Both the position numbers and the translations under genes were made by a program. DNA of 64,000 bases, from contig JOKI01000019.1 in assembly GCA_000722615.1 (NCBI GenBank), forward strand, positions 1 through 64,000, in the 5' to 3' direction. A model generated the notes under the pieces. That model saw only the letters and a program-made list of their open reading frames with translations. It searched no databases and was not told the DNA's origin. The stretch is from Pseudorhizobium pelagicum. Lineage in GTDB: Bacteria; Pseudomonadota; Alphaproteobacteria; Rhizobiales; Rhizobiaceae. Shown here piece after piece: positions 11,323-21,324 of this stretch. The stretch's first letter is position 1. Every line of letters starts with the position of its first letter.

Positions 11323-12345
11323 ATGCATCACGCCACTGAAAACGAGAGCCTGCCCTTCCCGATCCTGATCGGCGACATCGGCGGGACCAATGCCCGGTTC
11401 TCGATCCTCGTCGACGACACGTCGGAACCGATCCAGTTTCCGAACGTCCGAACCGCGGATTTCGCGACGATCGACGAGGCCATCCAGCGGGAGGTCCTGG
11501 ACAAAAGCGCCATGCGCCCACGCTCGGCCATTCTTGCTGTGGCGGGTCCCATCGAGGGAGACGAAATCGACCTGACCAACTGCGACTGGATCGTCAAGCC
11601 GCGGGCCCTGATCATGGAGCTCGGCTTCGACGACGTCCTCGTCCTCAATGATTTCGAGGCCCAGGCACTGGCGGTTGCCTGCCTGACCGCAGACGACCGC
11701 GAAGTCGTCGGCACGGCCGGCGAGCCCGCCACCGCCTCGCGGGTGGTGCTCGGGCCCGGTACCGGACTTGGCGTGGCAGGCCTCGTGCATGCCCGCGACA
11801 CCTGGTTTCCGGTACCCGGCGAAGGGGGCCATGTCGACATCGGGCCCCGGACGCGGCGCGACCTCGAGATCTTCCCGCATCTCGAAGCGATCGAGGGACG
11901 GATTTCGGCCGAGCAGCTTCTCTGCGGTCGCGGCCTCGTCAACATCTATACGGCGATCTGTGCGGCAGACGGCGTGGATCCGAGCCTCACCCTTCCTTCC
12001 GAGGTGACCGCCGGCTGGCAGTCCGGAGGCAATGCCCAGGCTGCCGAAACGATCTCGCTGTTTGCAACCTATCTCGGCCGGCTGGCGGGCGATCTGGCGC
12101 TGGTGTTCATGGCCAAGGGGGGCGTCTATCTGGCCGGAGGCATCTCGCAGAAGATCATCCCGGCGCTGAAGCAGCCCGAATTCCGCGCCGCCTTCGAGGA
12201 CAAGGCGCCGCATACGGAACTGATGCGGCTGATCCCGACCTTCGTGGTCACGCACCCGCTTGCGGCACTTGCCGGACTTGCCAGTTACGCCCGCACGCCC
12301 GGCGCCTACGGCATCTCTACCCAGGGACGCCGCTGGCAGCGCTGA
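11323..12345 (+). CDS. glk: glucokinase
   Basis: A 340-residue cytosolic kinase of the bacterial GLK (ROK-unrelated, E. coli type) family that phosphorylates glucose with ATP. The phosphate-binding loop [10 protein letters not shown] is at residues 17-26. The glucose-binding and catalytic segment LNDFEAQA, the loop GPGTGLG and the C-terminal YLAGGIS motif are all present. Length is normal (about 320-340). It follows mgsA closely. Confidence 0.95.
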   Translation: MHHATENESLPFPILIGDIGGTNARFSILVDDTSEPIQFPNVRTADFATIDEAIQREVLDKSAMRPRSAILAVAGPIEGDEIDLTNCDWIVKPRALIMELGFDDVLVLNDFEAQALAVACLTADDREVVGTAGEPATASRVVLGPGTGLGVAGLVHARDTWFPVPGEGGHVDIGPRTRRDLEIFPHLEAIEGRISAEQLLCGRGLVNIYTAICAADGVDPSLTLPSEVTAGWQSGGNAQAAETISLFATYLGRLAGDLALVFMAKGGVYLAGGISQKIIPALKQPEFRAAFEDKAPHTELMRLIPTFVVTHPLAALAGLASYARTPGAYGISTQGRRWQR

Positions 12346-12462
12346 TCGCTTCCTTCGGCGGCGAGGCGTCTGTGCACTAGTCAAGCAGTACATCCCTCGG
12401 TATAGAGCCCGCAAAACACGGCGGCCCGCCTTCAGCGCTGTCGAGATACGGGATCATCCTTA

Positions 12463-14247
12463 TTGGGCTCTGCGAAAGACAAGAAGCGACATCTGGATTC
12501 AGGCACTGTGACGAGTGTGCTGAAGCGCGTGATCGCGGAAAACGGTCGCGAGCACGTGAAGGCCTATGCTTTCGCGATCTTCTGCCTCGTCGTCGTGGCC
12601 GCAACGACCGCCTTCACCGCCTGGATCATGGAAGCCGTCGTCAACGAGGCCTTCGCCAATCAGCGCGCGGACATCGTCTGGCTGATCTGCGGCGCCATCT
12701 TCCTTGCCTTCGTGCTGCGCGGCCTTGCAACCTACGGTCAGTCCGTGACGCTGTCGAAGATCGGCAACAACATCGTGGCGGTCTACCAGCGCCGCCTCTA
12801 CACGCACCTGATGTCCCTGTCGGTCGGTTTCTTCAGCGAAAGCCGGTCCGCCCATCTTGCGGCCCAGATCAGTCAGAACGTCAACGGCATCCGGGACGTT
12901 CTGAACCTCACGGTCACCTCCACTGCCCGCGATTTCCTGACGCTGATCGCGCTGATCGGGGTGATGGTCAGCAAGGATGCGGTGCTGTCGCTGATCGTCT
13001 TCGTCGTGGCGCCGCCGCTCATCTTCGCGCTGCGCTACGTGTCGCGCCGGCTGCGCAGCGCCACGCGTGAATCCATCGAGCTCAACAGTCATGTGCTGGG
13101 CGCCATGCAGGAGACGATCCAGGGCATTGCCATCGTCAAGGCCTTCACGATGGAAGACCAGCTCGGGCGCAAGGTCGAGGACCTGATCTCCCAGGCCGAA
13201 AACCGCGCCAACCGGATTGCGCGGCTGACCGAGCGCACGGCGCCGCTGACAGAAACCTTCGCGGGTTTTGCGATTTCCAGCGTACTCGCCTATGCCGCCT
13301 TCCGTTCGATCTACGACGGCGTGCCGCCGGGCGCCTTCTTCGCCTTCGTTACCGCCCTCCTGCTCGCCTATGATCCGGCGCGCCGGCTGGCAAGACTTCA
13401 GGTGCAGATGGAACGTGCGGTCGTCAACGCCCGGATGATCTACGCCCTTCTCGACCAGGCACCGCTCCAGCGCGACAAGCCGGGCGCCAAGGATCTGGTG
13501 GTCACCGAGGCGAGGATCGAGCTGCGTGGCGTGTCCTTCTCCTACGCCAGCGGCGACACTATCCTGCGCGGCGTCGATCTCGTGGCGGCTGGCGGCAAGA
13601 CGACGGCCCTGGTGGGGCCATCCGGCGCCGGAAAATCGACGATCATCAGCCTCATTCCGCGGTTCTACGATCCGTCCGAGGGCAGCATCCTGATCGACGG
13701 CCAGGACATCAGCGAGGTCACAAAGGCATCGCTTCGACGCCACCTCGCCTATGTCTCGCAGCAGCCGTATCTCTTCGAAGGCACGATCCGCGACAACATT
13801 CGCTACGGGCGGCCGGAGGCGACGGATACCGAGGTGGAAGAGGCGGCAAGGCTTGCCCATGCACACGACTTCATCCTGGCGCAGCCCTTCGGCTACGAGA
13901 CGCCTGTCGGCGAGAACGGCGTGACGCTCTCCGGCGGCCAGCGCCAGCGCCTCTCCATTGCCAGAGCCCTTGTCCGCAAGGCTCCGATCCTGCTCCTCGA
14001 CGAGGCGACGTCGGCGCTGGACAACGAATCGGAAGCGGCCGTTCAGAAGGCGCTGGAATCGGCCATGAGCGGACGCACCGTGCTGGTGATCGCGCATCGG
14101 CTGTCAACGGTGGTCAATGCAGACAAGATCATCGTCATGCATGAGGGTCGCGTGGTCGAGGAAGGCACGCACGAGACGCTTGCACAGCATCAGGACGGTC
14201 TTTACGCTCGCCTCAACAATCTGCAGGCGCCCGACACAGGCGCGTGA
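12463..14247 (+). CDS. ABC transporter with fused permease and ATPase (MsbA-like exporter)
   Basis: A half-transporter of about 594 residues. Residues about 25-310 form the six-helix ABC-exporter membrane domain. Residues about 340-590 form the ATPase with Walker [10 protein letters not shown], signature LSGGQRQRL and Walker [13 protein letters not shown]. It resembles MsbA and lipid/peptide exporters; the substrate cannot be told from sequence. There is no ATG at the start: a TTG at 12463 and a GTG at 12508 (45 bases downstream) are both possible and neither has a strong ribosome binding site. Confidence 0.88.
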   Translation: MGSAKDKKRHLDSGTVTSVLKRVIAENGREHVKAYAFAIFCLVVVAATTAFTAWIMEAVVNEAFANQRADIVWLICGAIFLAFVLRGLATYGQSVTLSKIGNNIVAVYQRRLYTHLMSLSVGFFSESRSAHLAAQISQNVNGIRDVLNLTVTSTARDFLTLIALIGVMVSKDAVLSLIVFVVAPPLIFALRYVSRRLRSATRESIELNSHVLGAMQETIQGIAIVKAFTMEDQLGRKVEDLISQAENRANRIARLTERTAPLTETFAGFAISSVLAYAAFRSIYDGVPPGAFFAFVTALLLAYDPARRLARLQVQMERAVVNARMIYALLDQAPLQRDKPGAKDLVVTEARIELRGVSFSYASGDTILRGVDLVAAGGKTTALVGPSGAGKSTIISLIPRFYDPSEGSILIDGQDISEVTKASLRRHLAYVSQQPYLFEGTIRDNIRYGRPEATDTEVEEAARLAHAHDFILAQPFGYETPVGENGVTLSGGQRQRLSIARALVRKAPILLLDEATSALDNESEAAVQKALESAMSGRTVLVIAHRLSTVVNADKIIVMHEGRVVEEGTHETLAQHQDGLYARLNNLQAPDTGA

Positions 14248-14266
14248 CCATGAAAGCAATGCCGGC

Positions 14267-15088
14267 ATGAACGACAATCCGATGAAACTCGTGGTGGTGG
14301 GTGCCGGCGGCCGGATGGGCCAGACCCTGATCCGGGTGATCCAGGAAACGGACGGCGCCATGCTGCATGCGGCGATCGAACGGGAGGGCTCACCCTTCAT
14401 CGGCAAGGACGCCGGGGAATTGGCGGGCGTCGGAACGATCGGCGTGCCGGTCACCGCCGACCCGCTTCAGGCTTTCGTCGATGCCGAGGGCGTCCTCGAC
14501 TTCACGAGCCCGGCAGCTACGGTCGAATTTGCAGGATTGGCCGCGCAGGCGCGCATCGTGCACGTCATCGGCACCACCGGCTGCTCGCTCTCCGACGACC
14601 AGAAGATCGAGGCGGCGTCACGGCATGCCTGCATCATCAAGTCCGGCAACATGAGCCTCGGCGTCAACCTGCTCGGCGTGCTCGTGGAACAGGCCGCCCG
14701 GGCGCTTCCGGCAGAGAACTGGGATATCGAGGTTCTCGAGATGCACCACAAGCACAAGGTGGATGCGCCTTCAGGGACCGCACTTCTGCTCGGCGACGCT
14801 GCCGCCAGGGGGCGAGGTATCGAGCTTCAAGCGAATGCCGTGAAGGTTCGCGACGGCCATACGGGCGCCCGTCCCGCCGGTACCATCGGCTTTGCTACCC
14901 TGCGCGGCGGCTCCGTCGTCGGCGATCATTCCGTCATCCTGGCCGGCGAAGGCGAACTTGTGACCCTCTCCCACAGTGCGCGCGACCGTTCCATCTTTGC
15001 CCGCGGCGCCGTCGCGGCTGCCCTTTGGGGCCGCGGCCAGAAGCCCGGCCTTTACGACATGCTCGACGTGCTCGGGCTTTCCCACTGA
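14267..15088 (+). CDS. dapB: 4-hydroxy-tetrahydrodipicolinate reductase
   Basis: A 273-residue enzyme of the diaminopimelate/lysine pathway that reduces 4-hydroxy-tetrahydrodipicolinate with NAD(P)H. The nucleotide loop GAGGRMG is at 12-18. The signature [15 protein letters not shown], with the catalytic histidine and lysine, is present. The ATG at 14267 is chosen because the dinucleotide fold begins at once; the in-frame region upstream overlaps the ABC gene. It is followed 22 bases later by gpmA. Confidence 0.96.
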   Translation: MNDNPMKLVVVGAGGRMGQTLIRVIQETDGAMLHAAIEREGSPFIGKDAGELAGVGTIGVPVTADPLQAFVDAEGVLDFTSPAATVEFAGLAAQARIVHVIGTTGCSLSDDQKIEAASRHACIIKSGNMSLGVNLLGVLVEQAARALPAENWDIEVLEMHHKHKVDAPSGTALLLGDAAARGRGIELQANAVKVRDGHTGARPAGTIGFATLRGGSVVGDHSVILAGEGELVTLSHSARDRSIFARGAVAAALWGRGQKPGLYDMLDVLGLSH

Positions 15089-15109
15089 TCATCCGGAGGA
15101 TTTGACTTC

Positions 15110-15745
15110 ATGAGCGGCACCCTCGTCCTTGTTCGCCACGGCCAGAGCGAATGGAACCTCAAGAACCTCTTTACCGGCTGGCGCGATCCAGACCTCACCG
15201 CGCTCGGCATCCAGGAAGCCGAGACCGGCGGCCAGGCGCTCGCCGATGCAGGGCTGAAGTTCGACATCGCCTTTACCTCGGTGCTGAAGCGCGCCCAGGA
15301 CACCCTGCGCATCGTTCTGGACAAGGTCGGTCAACCGGATCTCGAAACGATCCGCGACGTGGCCCTGAACGAACGTGACTACGGCGATCTTTCGGGCCTG
15401 AACAAGGACGATGCCCGCGAGAAATGGGGCGAAGAGCAGGTGCATATCTGGCGCCGCTCGTATGACGTTCCGCCGCCCGGCGGCGAGAGCCTGCGCGACA
15501 CCGGCGCGCGCGTCTGGCCCTATTACATGACCGAGATCCTGCCGCGCGTGCTGCGGGGCGAAACGGTTCTGGTCGCCGCCCATGGGAATTCCCTGCGCGC
15601 CCTCGTCATGGTGCTCGACCGGATGAGCAAGGAGGAGATCCTGAAGCTCAACCTCGCAACCGGCGTGCCTATGGTCTACAAGCTGAATGCCGACTCCACC
15701 GTGGCCTCCAAGCAGGTGCTCGGAGACATGTCCGGCGCCCACTGA
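15110..15745 (+). CDS. gpmA: 2,3-bisphosphoglycerate-dependent phosphoglycerate mutase
   Basis: A 211-residue glycolytic enzyme interconverting 3- and 2-phosphoglycerate. The phosphohistidine is H10 in [10 protein letters not shown], with a second active-site histidine in [10 protein letters not shown] and the acid in [10 protein letters not shown]. It is shorter than the E. coli protein (about 250 residues), which is usual for rhizobial members of the family. A good GGAGG ribosome binding site lies at 15096-15100. It is convergent with phnF. Confidence 0.93.
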   Translation: MSGTLVLVRHGQSEWNLKNLFTGWRDPDLTALGIQEAETGGQALADAGLKFDIAFTSVLKRAQDTLRIVLDKVGQPDLETIRDVALNERDYGDLSGLNKDDAREKWGEEQVHIWRRSYDVPPPGGESLRDTGARVWPYYMTEILPRVLRGETVLVAAHGNSLRALVMVLDRMSKEEILKLNLATGVPMVYKLNADSTVASKQVLGDMSGAH

Positions 15746-15777
15746 GACTTTCGACGGCGTCGCAATCGGCGCCGTCC

Positions 15778-16515
15778 TCAGTTCTCGATGGTGAACTGCA
15801 CCCGGTCGGCCGGAAAGCGGCTCACCGCATACTGGACGGGGATTCCATCAGGATCCGCGTTCAGGGAGTGCGTGACGAGAACGATCGCGCCGGCGGACAG
15901 GCCGAGGTCCTCCATCTCGGCGCCGTCGGCATGGCTGGCGGTGATTTCCGTCGAGACCCGCACATAGTCTGAGAGGCCGAGCACCCTGAAGGCAGCCGTG
16001 ATCGAGCCGCTGGCCCGATAGGCCTCTTCGATGCCGGCAAAGCGTTCTGCCGGAAACCAGGCGGTGGCCCGCGACACCGCCCGGCCGTCGGCCTTGCGCA
16101 GCGTCTCCAGCCGGATGACAGGCGCACCGGGCTCGAGCTGCAGGCGGCGCGCCAGATCGTCCGAGGCCGGCTCCTCGGCCGAGGCCAGCAGAAGCCCCTC
16201 CGTTTCCCTTGCCTGGGCACCGATTCCCTCGTTGAAGCGCGTCCGGCGCGAGATCGGGAAGTTCAGCCGCTCCTTGCGCTCGATCATCGTGCCGATGCCC
16301 TGCACCGCCTTGACGATCCCCTCCTGCGCGAGAGCCGCAAGCGCGCTTCTCACCGTATGCCGGTTGACACCGAACTGCGCCGCCAGAATGATTTCCGGCG
16401 GCACGCGGCCGGTCGCGTCATATTCGCCACTGGCGATCGAGGCACGGATGCGGTCGGCGATCTGGCGCCACAATGCCACTCCGCTTTGTCGTTGAACGCT
16501 CGCCTGCCCGACCAT
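15778..16515 (-). CDS. phnF: phosphonate metabolism transcriptional regulator
   Basis: A 245-residue GntR-family regulator of the HutC/PhnF subfamily. An N-terminal winged helix-turn-helix (about 12-78, with QFGVNRHTVRSALAALAQEG as the DNA-reading part) is joined to a C-terminal UTRA effector-binding domain (about 100-240). It is transcribed divergently from phnG across an 83-base gap that contains a palindrome suited to a dimeric repressor, so it probably represses the C-P lyase genes in the absence of a phosphonate-derived ligand. The ligand is unknown. Confidence 0.92.
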   Translation of the reverse strand: MVGQASVQRQSGVALWRQIADRIRASIASGEYDATGRVPPEIILAAQFGVNRHTVRSALAALAQEGIVKAVQGIGTMIERKERLNFPISRRTRFNEGIGAQARETEGLLLASAEEPASDDLARRLQLEPGAPVIRLETLRKADGRAVSRATAWFPAERFAGIEEAYRASGSITAAFRVLGLSDYVRVSTEITASHADGAEMEDLGLSAGAIVLVTHSLNADPDGIPVQYAVSRFPADRVQFTIEN

Positions 16516-16538
16516 GTCACACTCTTGTTATGTCCTCG

Positions 16539-16556
16539 CTGTAACTGTACAGTCAG
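16539..16556 (+). promoter_or_regulatory. candidate Pho box upstream of phnG
   Basis: Two heptamers with 11-base periodicity: CTGTAAC at 16539-16545 and CAGTCAG at 16550-16556. Each matches the PhoB direct-repeat element CTGTCAT at five of seven positions. Activation of phn genes by PhoB under phosphate starvation is established in several bacteria. The match is moderate. Confidence 0.4.
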
Positions 16557-16566
16557 ATTGTATGGT

Positions 16567-16584
16567 TGTCTATAACAATAGACA
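16567..16584. promoter_or_regulatory. candidate PhnF operator palindrome
   Basis: TGTCTAT at 16567-16573 and its exact complement ATAGACA at 16578-16584 are separated by AACA. The site lies in the phnF-phnG divergent gap, 14 bases before the phnG start, and its form (two inverted half-sites around a short spacer) suits a GntR/HutC dimer. Confidence 0.55.
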
Positions 16585-16598
16585 TTTGAAAGAGGCCG

Positions 16599-17072
16599 AT
16601 GACTGTATCCGCTCCTGACACTTCCTCCCCAGGCACCGAGGCCCGCAAGCGTGCAGCCGGCCTGCTCGCGCGCGCCAGTCGCGAAGAGCTGACGGGCGCC
16701 TGGGACGCCCTTGCAACGAAGCCCGACTACACCCCCGTGCGCGGTCCCGAGACCGGACTGGTGATGGTGCGGGGACGCATTGGCGGCGGCGGCGGTCCCT
16801 TCAATCTCGGCGAAGCCACCGTGACGCGCGCAACGGTGCTGCTTGCCTCCGGCATTGCCGGACATGCCCATGCACTGGGAACGGACAAGCCCAAGGTCCG
16901 GCTTGCGGCGGTCTTCGACGCGCTCTGGCAGGACGGCGAGACCCGCAGCTTCGTGGAAAGTGCGATCCTGGCGCCTGTCGAGGCGCGGATTGCCGAGGAG
17001 GATCGGCAACAGGCCGAGGAGACGGCGGCAACACGCGTCGACTTCTTCACCATGGTGCGGGGAGACGATTGA
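16599..17072 (+). CDS. phnG: C-P lyase core subunit PhnG
   Basis: A 157-residue subunit of the PhnGHIJ complex, which with PhnI makes the ribosyl-triphosphate-phosphonate intermediate from ATP and a phosphonate. The family pattern PETGLVMVRGRIGGGGGPFNLGEATVTR is seen in residues about 47-71. The start ATG at 16599 is preceded by GAAAGAGG. The stop overlaps the phnH start, showing translational coupling. Confidence 0.95.
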   Translation: MTVSAPDTSSPGTEARKRAAGLLARASREELTGAWDALATKPDYTPVRGPETGLVMVRGRIGGGGGPFNLGEATVTRATVLLASGIAGHAHALGTDKPKVRLAAVFDALWQDGETRSFVESAILAPVEARIAEEDRQQAEETAATRVDFFTMVRGDD

Positions 17073-17689
17073 TGAGCATGAATGCGCAGGCCCTTGCCGG
17101 CGGCTTCTCCGATCCGGTTTTCGATTCCCAGGCGGTCTTCCGCCTTCTGATGGACGGCATGTCGCGCCCGGGCACGATCCAGACCGTCGGCATCGACGTG
17201 GAGCAGCCCCTGCCCCTCGGACGGGCCGCAGGCGCCGTGGCCCTGGCGCTTTGCGATGCCGATACGCCGGTCTGGCTGCAATCGGCAATGGCAAAGTCCG
17301 GCGCTCCGCAATGGATCGCCTTCCATACCGGAGCGCCGGTCGTACAGGAAAAGAGCGATGCCCGATTTGCCTTCATGCAGTCGCCGGCCGGCATCTGCTC
17401 CTTTGGCCTTTTCGCGCTCGGCACGCAGGAATATCCGGACCGCTCGACGACGCTCGTCATCGAAGTGGCGTCGCTTGTGGACGGGCAGCCGCTAACGCTG
17501 TCCGGTCCCGGCATCCGGGACAAGGTCACGGTGAAGGTCACCGGCCTGCCGGAGGTCTTCCTCAGCATCTGGAACGACAACAGGGCGCTCTTCCCGCGGG
17601 GCGCCGACGTCATCCTCACCGCCGGCGATGCCCTGCTTTGCCTGCCCCGCACCACCAGGATTGCCGCAGGAGAAACCGCATGTATGTAG
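17072..17689 (+). CDS. phnH: C-P lyase core subunit PhnH
   Basis: A 205-residue subunit of the C-P lyase core. It has the family features GGFSDPVFDSQAVFRLLMDG near the N-terminus and LSGPGIRDKVTVKVTGLP in the centre. The ATG at 17072 overlaps the phnG stop. Its last ten bases overlap the first codons of phnI in another frame. PhnH has a PLP-transferase-like fold without the cofactor and is required for assembly of the complex. Confidence 0.95.
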   Translation: MSMNAQALAGGFSDPVFDSQAVFRLLMDGMSRPGTIQTVGIDVEQPLPLGRAAGAVALALCDADTPVWLQSAMAKSGAPQWIAFHTGAPVVQEKSDARFAFMQSPAGICSFGLFALGTQEYPDRSTTLVIEVASLVDGQPLTLSGPGIRDKVTVKVTGLPEVFLSIWNDNRALFPRGADVILTAGDALLCLPRTTRIAAGETACM

Positions 17690-18789
17690 CCGTCAAGGGA
17701 GGCGAGGCCGCCATCAATGCCGCCCACCGGCTGCTGGCCGACCGGCGCCGGGGCGAACGGTCGCTGCCATCCGTCACCATCGAGCAGATCGTCGAGCAGC
17801 TTGCGCTTGCCGTTGACCGTGTCATGGCAGAGGCATCTCTCTACGACCGGGCACTGGCGGCGCTGGCCGTGCGACAATCGCGCGGCGACATGATCGAGGC
17901 AATCTTCCTGCTCCGGGCCTACCGGACGACCCTGCCGCGGTTTGGAAGCTCCGAGCCGATCGATACGGCGAAGATGCACATCGCGCGGCGGATCTCCGCA
18001 ACCTACAAGGATCTGCCCGGTGGCCAGGTTCTGGGGCCGACCTTCGACTATACCCACCGCCTTCTCGATCCCTCTCTGCTGACGGACGAGGATGTCGACC
18101 TGCCATCGCGCAAGGAGCCGCTGCCCGGCGCCTCCACCCGCGTGTCCGACATTCTCGCCACCGAAGGACTGATCGAGGGGGACGGGGAACTGCCGGACGA
18201 CCAGCCGCCGGGCGACCTCACGCGCGAGCCCATGGAATTCCCGATGGGACGTGATCTGCGCCTGCAGGCGCTGGCGCGTGGTGACGAGGGCTTCCTGCTC
18301 GCGCTCGGCTATTCGACCCAGCGGGGCTTTGGACGCAATCATCCCTTCGTCGGTGAAATCCGCATCGGTGAGGTGGAGGTCGAACTGGATGTACCCGAAC
18401 TCGGCTTTGCCGTTTCGCTCGGCCGCGTCCAGGTCACGGAATGCCAGATGGTCAACCAGTTCAAGGGGTCAGCAAAGGCGCCGCCGCAGTTCACCCGGGG
18501 CTACGGCCTGGTGTTCGGGCAAAGCGAGCGCAAGGCGATGAGCATGGCTCTGGTCGACAGGGCGCTGAGGGCGGAGGAGCTGGGAGAAGATATCACTGCG
18601 CCGGCGCAGGACGAGGAATTCGTCATCTCGCATGCCGACAATGTTCAGGCGACCGGCTTCGTCGAGCATCTCAAGCTGCCGCATTACGTGGACTTCCAGG
18701 CCGAGCTGGCCCTTGTCAGAAAGATGCGCGCCGACATCGAGGCGGCGCAGAAGGTCAAGGCAGGCCCGCTCCGCGACGCCGCGGAATAG
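17680..18789 (+). CDS. phnI: C-P lyase core subunit PhnI
   Basis: A 369-residue protein beginning MYVAVKGGEAAINAAHRLL, the standard PhnI start. PhnI, with G, H and L, transfers the phosphonate to C1 of the ATP ribose, displacing adenine. Recognisable segments include QARGDEGFLLALGYSTQRG-like sequence around residue 200 (LARGDEGFLLALGYSTQRG) and KLPHYVDFQAELALVRK near the end. The ATG at 17680 lies inside the end of phnH, so translation is coupled. Confidence 0.95.
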   Translation: MYVAVKGGEAAINAAHRLLADRRRGERSLPSVTIEQIVEQLALAVDRVMAEASLYDRALAALAVRQSRGDMIEAIFLLRAYRTTLPRFGSSEPIDTAKMHIARRISATYKDLPGGQVLGPTFDYTHRLLDPSLLTDEDVDLPSRKEPLPGASTRVSDILATEGLIEGDGELPDDQPPGDLTREPMEFPMGRDLRLQALARGDEGFLLALGYSTQRGFGRNHPFVGEIRIGEVEVELDVPELGFAVSLGRVQVTECQMVNQFKGSAKAPPQFTRGYGLVFGQSERKAMSMALVDRALRAEELGEDITAPAQDEEFVISHADNVQATGFVEHLKLPHYVDFQAELALVRKMRADIEAAQKVKAGPLRDAAE

Positions 18790-18804
18790 ACCGTTACTCC
18801 GCGA

Positions 18805-18900
18805 CTATTTGCGGTCGGTTTCACCGTACCAATACGCACAGCAGAGACCGCTCGCTGCGAAGACCGAGAAGAACATCGTGATCAGAAGGCCAGTATCCAT
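18805..18900 (-). CDS. possible 31-residue membrane peptide, antisense within the phn operon
   Basis: On the minus strand an ATG at 18900 is preceded, nine bases away, by AAGGAG (18910-18915). The 31 codons encode a single hydrophobic helix (about residues 4-24, LLITMFFSVFAASGLCCAYW) with a charged tail GETDRK. Topology is that of known small single-pass membrane proteins. It lies wholly in the 146-base gap between phnI and phnJ, which is longer than other gaps in this part of the operon, and points against the operon. I do not recognise a family. The ribosome binding site and hydrophobic pattern support it; lack of homology evidence limits confidence. Confidence 0.4.
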   Translation of the reverse strand: MDTGLLITMFFSVFAASGLCCAYWYGETDRK

Positions 18901-18935
18901 GACTATCAGCTCCTTTTGCTTGGGGGAAACACATC

Positions 18936-19835
18936 ATGTCTCCTGAGGTTCCCTCCGACAGCGGCCTGGCGACCTATAATTTCGCCTATCTCGACGAACA
19001 GACGAAGCGGATGATCCGCCGAGCGATCCTGAAGGCGATCGCCATTCCGGGTTATCAGGTACCTTTCGCCTCGCGGGAAATGCCGATGCCCTACGGCTGG
19101 GGCACAGGCGGCGTGCAGGTAACGGCGTCCATCATCGGTCCCCAGGATGTCCTCAAGGTCATCGACCAGGGTGCCGACGACACCACCAACGCCGTCTCCA
19201 TCCGCGCCTTCTTCCAGAAGGTCGCAAACGTCGCCGTCACTACCCATACGAAGGATGCGACAATCATCCAGACGCGCCACCGCATTCCCGAGCAGCCGCT
19301 CGCGGAAGGCCAGGTGCTCGTCTACCAGGTGCCGATACCCGAGCCGTTGCGCTTCCTGGAGCCCCGCGAGACGGAGACGCGCAAGATGCATGCGCTCGAG
19401 GAATATGGCCTCATGCACGTGAAGCTCTACGAGGACATCGCCCATAACGGCCGGATCTCGAAGACCTACGCCTACCCCGTAAAGGTCGCCGGGCGCTACG
19501 TGATGGATCCGTCGCCGACGCCGAAGTTCGACAATCCGAAGATGCACATGTCCGACGCGCTGCAGCTCTTCGGCGCCGGACGCGAAAAGCGCATCTATGC
19601 CATCCCCCCGCACACCGAAGTGGTGAGCCTCGACTTCGAGGACCACCCCTTCGAGATCCAGAGCTTCGACAAGCCGTGCGCGCTCTGCGGCGCGGAGAAC
19701 GTCTATCTCGACGAGGTCATCCTCGACGACCAGGGCGGCCGCATGTTCGTCTGCTCCGACACCGACCACTGCGAGGACCGGCGCGACCACGGCCATGCAG
19801 GCGCAATGCTGGGACGCCAGGAGGCTGCAGAATGA
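18936..19835 (+). CDS. phnJ: C-P lyase catalytic subunit, alpha-D-ribose 1-methylphosphonate 5-phosphate C-P lyase
   Basis: A 299-residue radical enzyme that cleaves the C-P bond of ribose 1-phosphonate 5-phosphate, giving the alkane and 5-phosphoribosyl 1,2-cyclic phosphate. Cysteines C248, C251, C273 and C279 have exactly the spacing of C241, C244, C266 and C272 in E. coli PhnJ (Fe-S ligands and thiyl cysteine). G39 in IPGYQVPF corresponds to the glycyl radical G32. The start has GGGGGAA upstream. Its stop overlaps the phnK start. Confidence 0.97.
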   Translation: MSPEVPSDSGLATYNFAYLDEQTKRMIRRAILKAIAIPGYQVPFASREMPMPYGWGTGGVQVTASIIGPQDVLKVIDQGADDTTNAVSIRAFFQKVANVAVTTHTKDATIIQTRHRIPEQPLAEGQVLVYQVPIPEPLRFLEPRETETRKMHALEEYGLMHVKLYEDIAHNGRISKTYAYPVKVAGRYVMDPSPTPKFDNPKMHMSDALQLFGAGREKRIYAIPPHTEVVSLDFEDHPFEIQSFDKPCALCGAENVYLDEVILDDQGGRMFVCSDTDHCEDRRDHGHAGAMLGRQEAAE

Positions 19836-20608
19836 GCGATACACCGCTTCTGAAGGTGAAGTCCGTCTCGAAATTCTACGGCCAGCGGATCGGCTGCAAG
19901 GAGGTCTCCTTCGACCTCTGGCCCGGCGAGGTCCTGGCCATCGTCGGCGAATCCGGTTCCGGCAAGACAACGCTGCTGAACTGCATTTCCACGCGGCTGC
20001 TGCCGACGACGGGCAGCGTCGAATACACCATGCGCGACGGCAGCATCCGCGATCTCTATCACATGGGTGAGGCCGAGCGTCGCTTCCTGATGCGCACCGA
20101 CTGGGGTTTCGTTCACCAGAACCCGGCGGACGGCCTGCGGATGACGGTGTCGGCCGGCGCCAATGTCGGCGAACGGCTGATGGCGGTTGGCAACCGCCAC
20201 TACGGCAACATCCGCGCCACTGCCACCGACTGGCTCGGCCGGGTCGAGATCGATGCCGACCGCATCGACGATGCCCCACGCGCCTTTTCGGGCGGTATGC
20301 GCCAGCGCCTGCAGATCGCCCGCAACCTCGTGACCGGGCCTCGCCTCGTGTTCATGGATGAGCCGACCGGCGGCCTCGACGTTTCCGTCCAGGCGCGGCT
20401 GCTCGACCTGGTGCGCGGCCTCGTCAACGATCTCGGCCTCTCGGCGATCATCGTCACCCACGACCTGGCCGTCGCCCGGCTGCTGTCGCACCGCATGATG
20501 GTGATGAAGGACGGCCATGTGATCGAGCAGGGCCTCACCGACCGGGTTCTCGACGACCCGCGCGAGCCCTATACGCAGTTGCTCGTCTCCTCCATCCTGC
20601 AGGTTTAG
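19832..20608 (+). CDS. phnK: C-P lyase accessory ABC-type ATPase PhnK
   Basis: A 258-residue ABC ATPase with Walker A GESGSGKTT near residue 40, signature FSGGMRQRLQIA and Walker B LVFMDEPTGGLD. In characterised systems PhnK binds the PhnGHIJ core rather than a permease, and its ATPase activity remodels the complex during turnover. The ATG at 19832 overlaps the phnJ stop by four bases. It resembles dipeptide-transporter ATPases, as PhnK proteins do. Confidence 0.94.
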   Translation: MSDTPLLKVKSVSKFYGQRIGCKEVSFDLWPGEVLAIVGESGSGKTTLLNCISTRLLPTTGSVEYTMRDGSIRDLYHMGEAERRFLMRTDWGFVHQNPADGLRMTVSAGANVGERLMAVGNRHYGNIRATATDWLGRVEIDADRIDDAPRAFSGGMRQRLQIARNLVTGPRLVFMDEPTGGLDVSVQARLLDLVRGLVNDLGLSAIIVTHDLAVARLLSHRMMVMKDGHVIEQGLTDRVLDDPREPYTQLLVSSILQV

Positions 20609-20616
20609 GACATCCC

Positions 20617-21324
20617 ATGGCCACCCCTCTCGTCGTTTCGGAAGTGTTCAAGAGCTTCACCATGCATCTGCGCGACGGCATCAAGCTGCCGGTCGTCAAT
20701 GACGTCAACTTCTCTGTCGCCAGCGGCGAATGCGTCGTGCTCGGTGGACCTTCGGGCATCGGCAAGAGCTCGATCCTGAAGATGCTCTACGGCAATTATG
20801 CCGTGGACGCCGGGCAGATCCTCGTGGCGCACCGCGACCGGATCGTCGATCTTGCCCGCGCCGATCCGCGCACCGTGCTCGACGTCCGTCGCCAGACCAT
20901 GGGCTATGTCAGCCAGTTCCTGCGCACCGTGCCGCGGGTCTCGGCGCTCGACGTCGTGGCCGAGCCGCTGCTGTCGCGCGGCGCCAGTGCCGGCGACGCA
21001 CGGGAGAAGGCCGCAGCGCTTCTCTCCGAGCTCAATCTTCCGGAAGAGCTCTGGGGCCTGCCGCCCGCCACGTTCTCGGGGGGTGAGCAGCAGCGCGTCA
21101 ACATCGCCCGCGGCTTCATCACGGATCACAGCGTGCTGCTTCTCGACGAGCCGACCGCCTCGCTCGATGCGCGCAACCGCGCCGTCGTGGTCGAGATGAT
21201 TGCAGACAAGAAGCGGAAGGGTGTCGCTCTGCTCGGCATCTTCCATGACGAGGAAGTGCGCGAGGCGGTTTCCGACCGGGTTCTCGACGTGCTGCAGTTT
21301 TCGCCGCGAAAGGCCGCCGCATGA
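20617..21324 (+). CDS. phnL: C-P lyase accessory ABC-type ATPase PhnL
   Basis: A 235-residue ABC ATPase with Walker [11 protein letters not shown] near residue 44, signature [14 protein letters not shown] and Walker [12 protein letters not shown]. PhnL associates with PhnK on the C-P lyase core and is needed with PhnGHI for phosphonate activation. There is no partner permease in the adjacent genes. It starts eight bases after phnK and its stop overlaps the next gene by four bases. Confidence 0.94.
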   Translation: MATPLVVSEVFKSFTMHLRDGIKLPVVNDVNFSVASGECVVLGGPSGIGKSSILKMLYGNYAVDAGQILVAHRDRIVDLARADPRTVLDVRRQTMGYVSQFLRTVPRVSALDVVAEPLLSRGASAGDAREKAAALLSELNLPEELWGLPPATFSGGEQQRVNIARGFITDHSVLLLDEPTASLDARNRAVVVEMIADKKRKGVALLGIFHDEEVREAVSDRVLDVLQFSPRKAAA

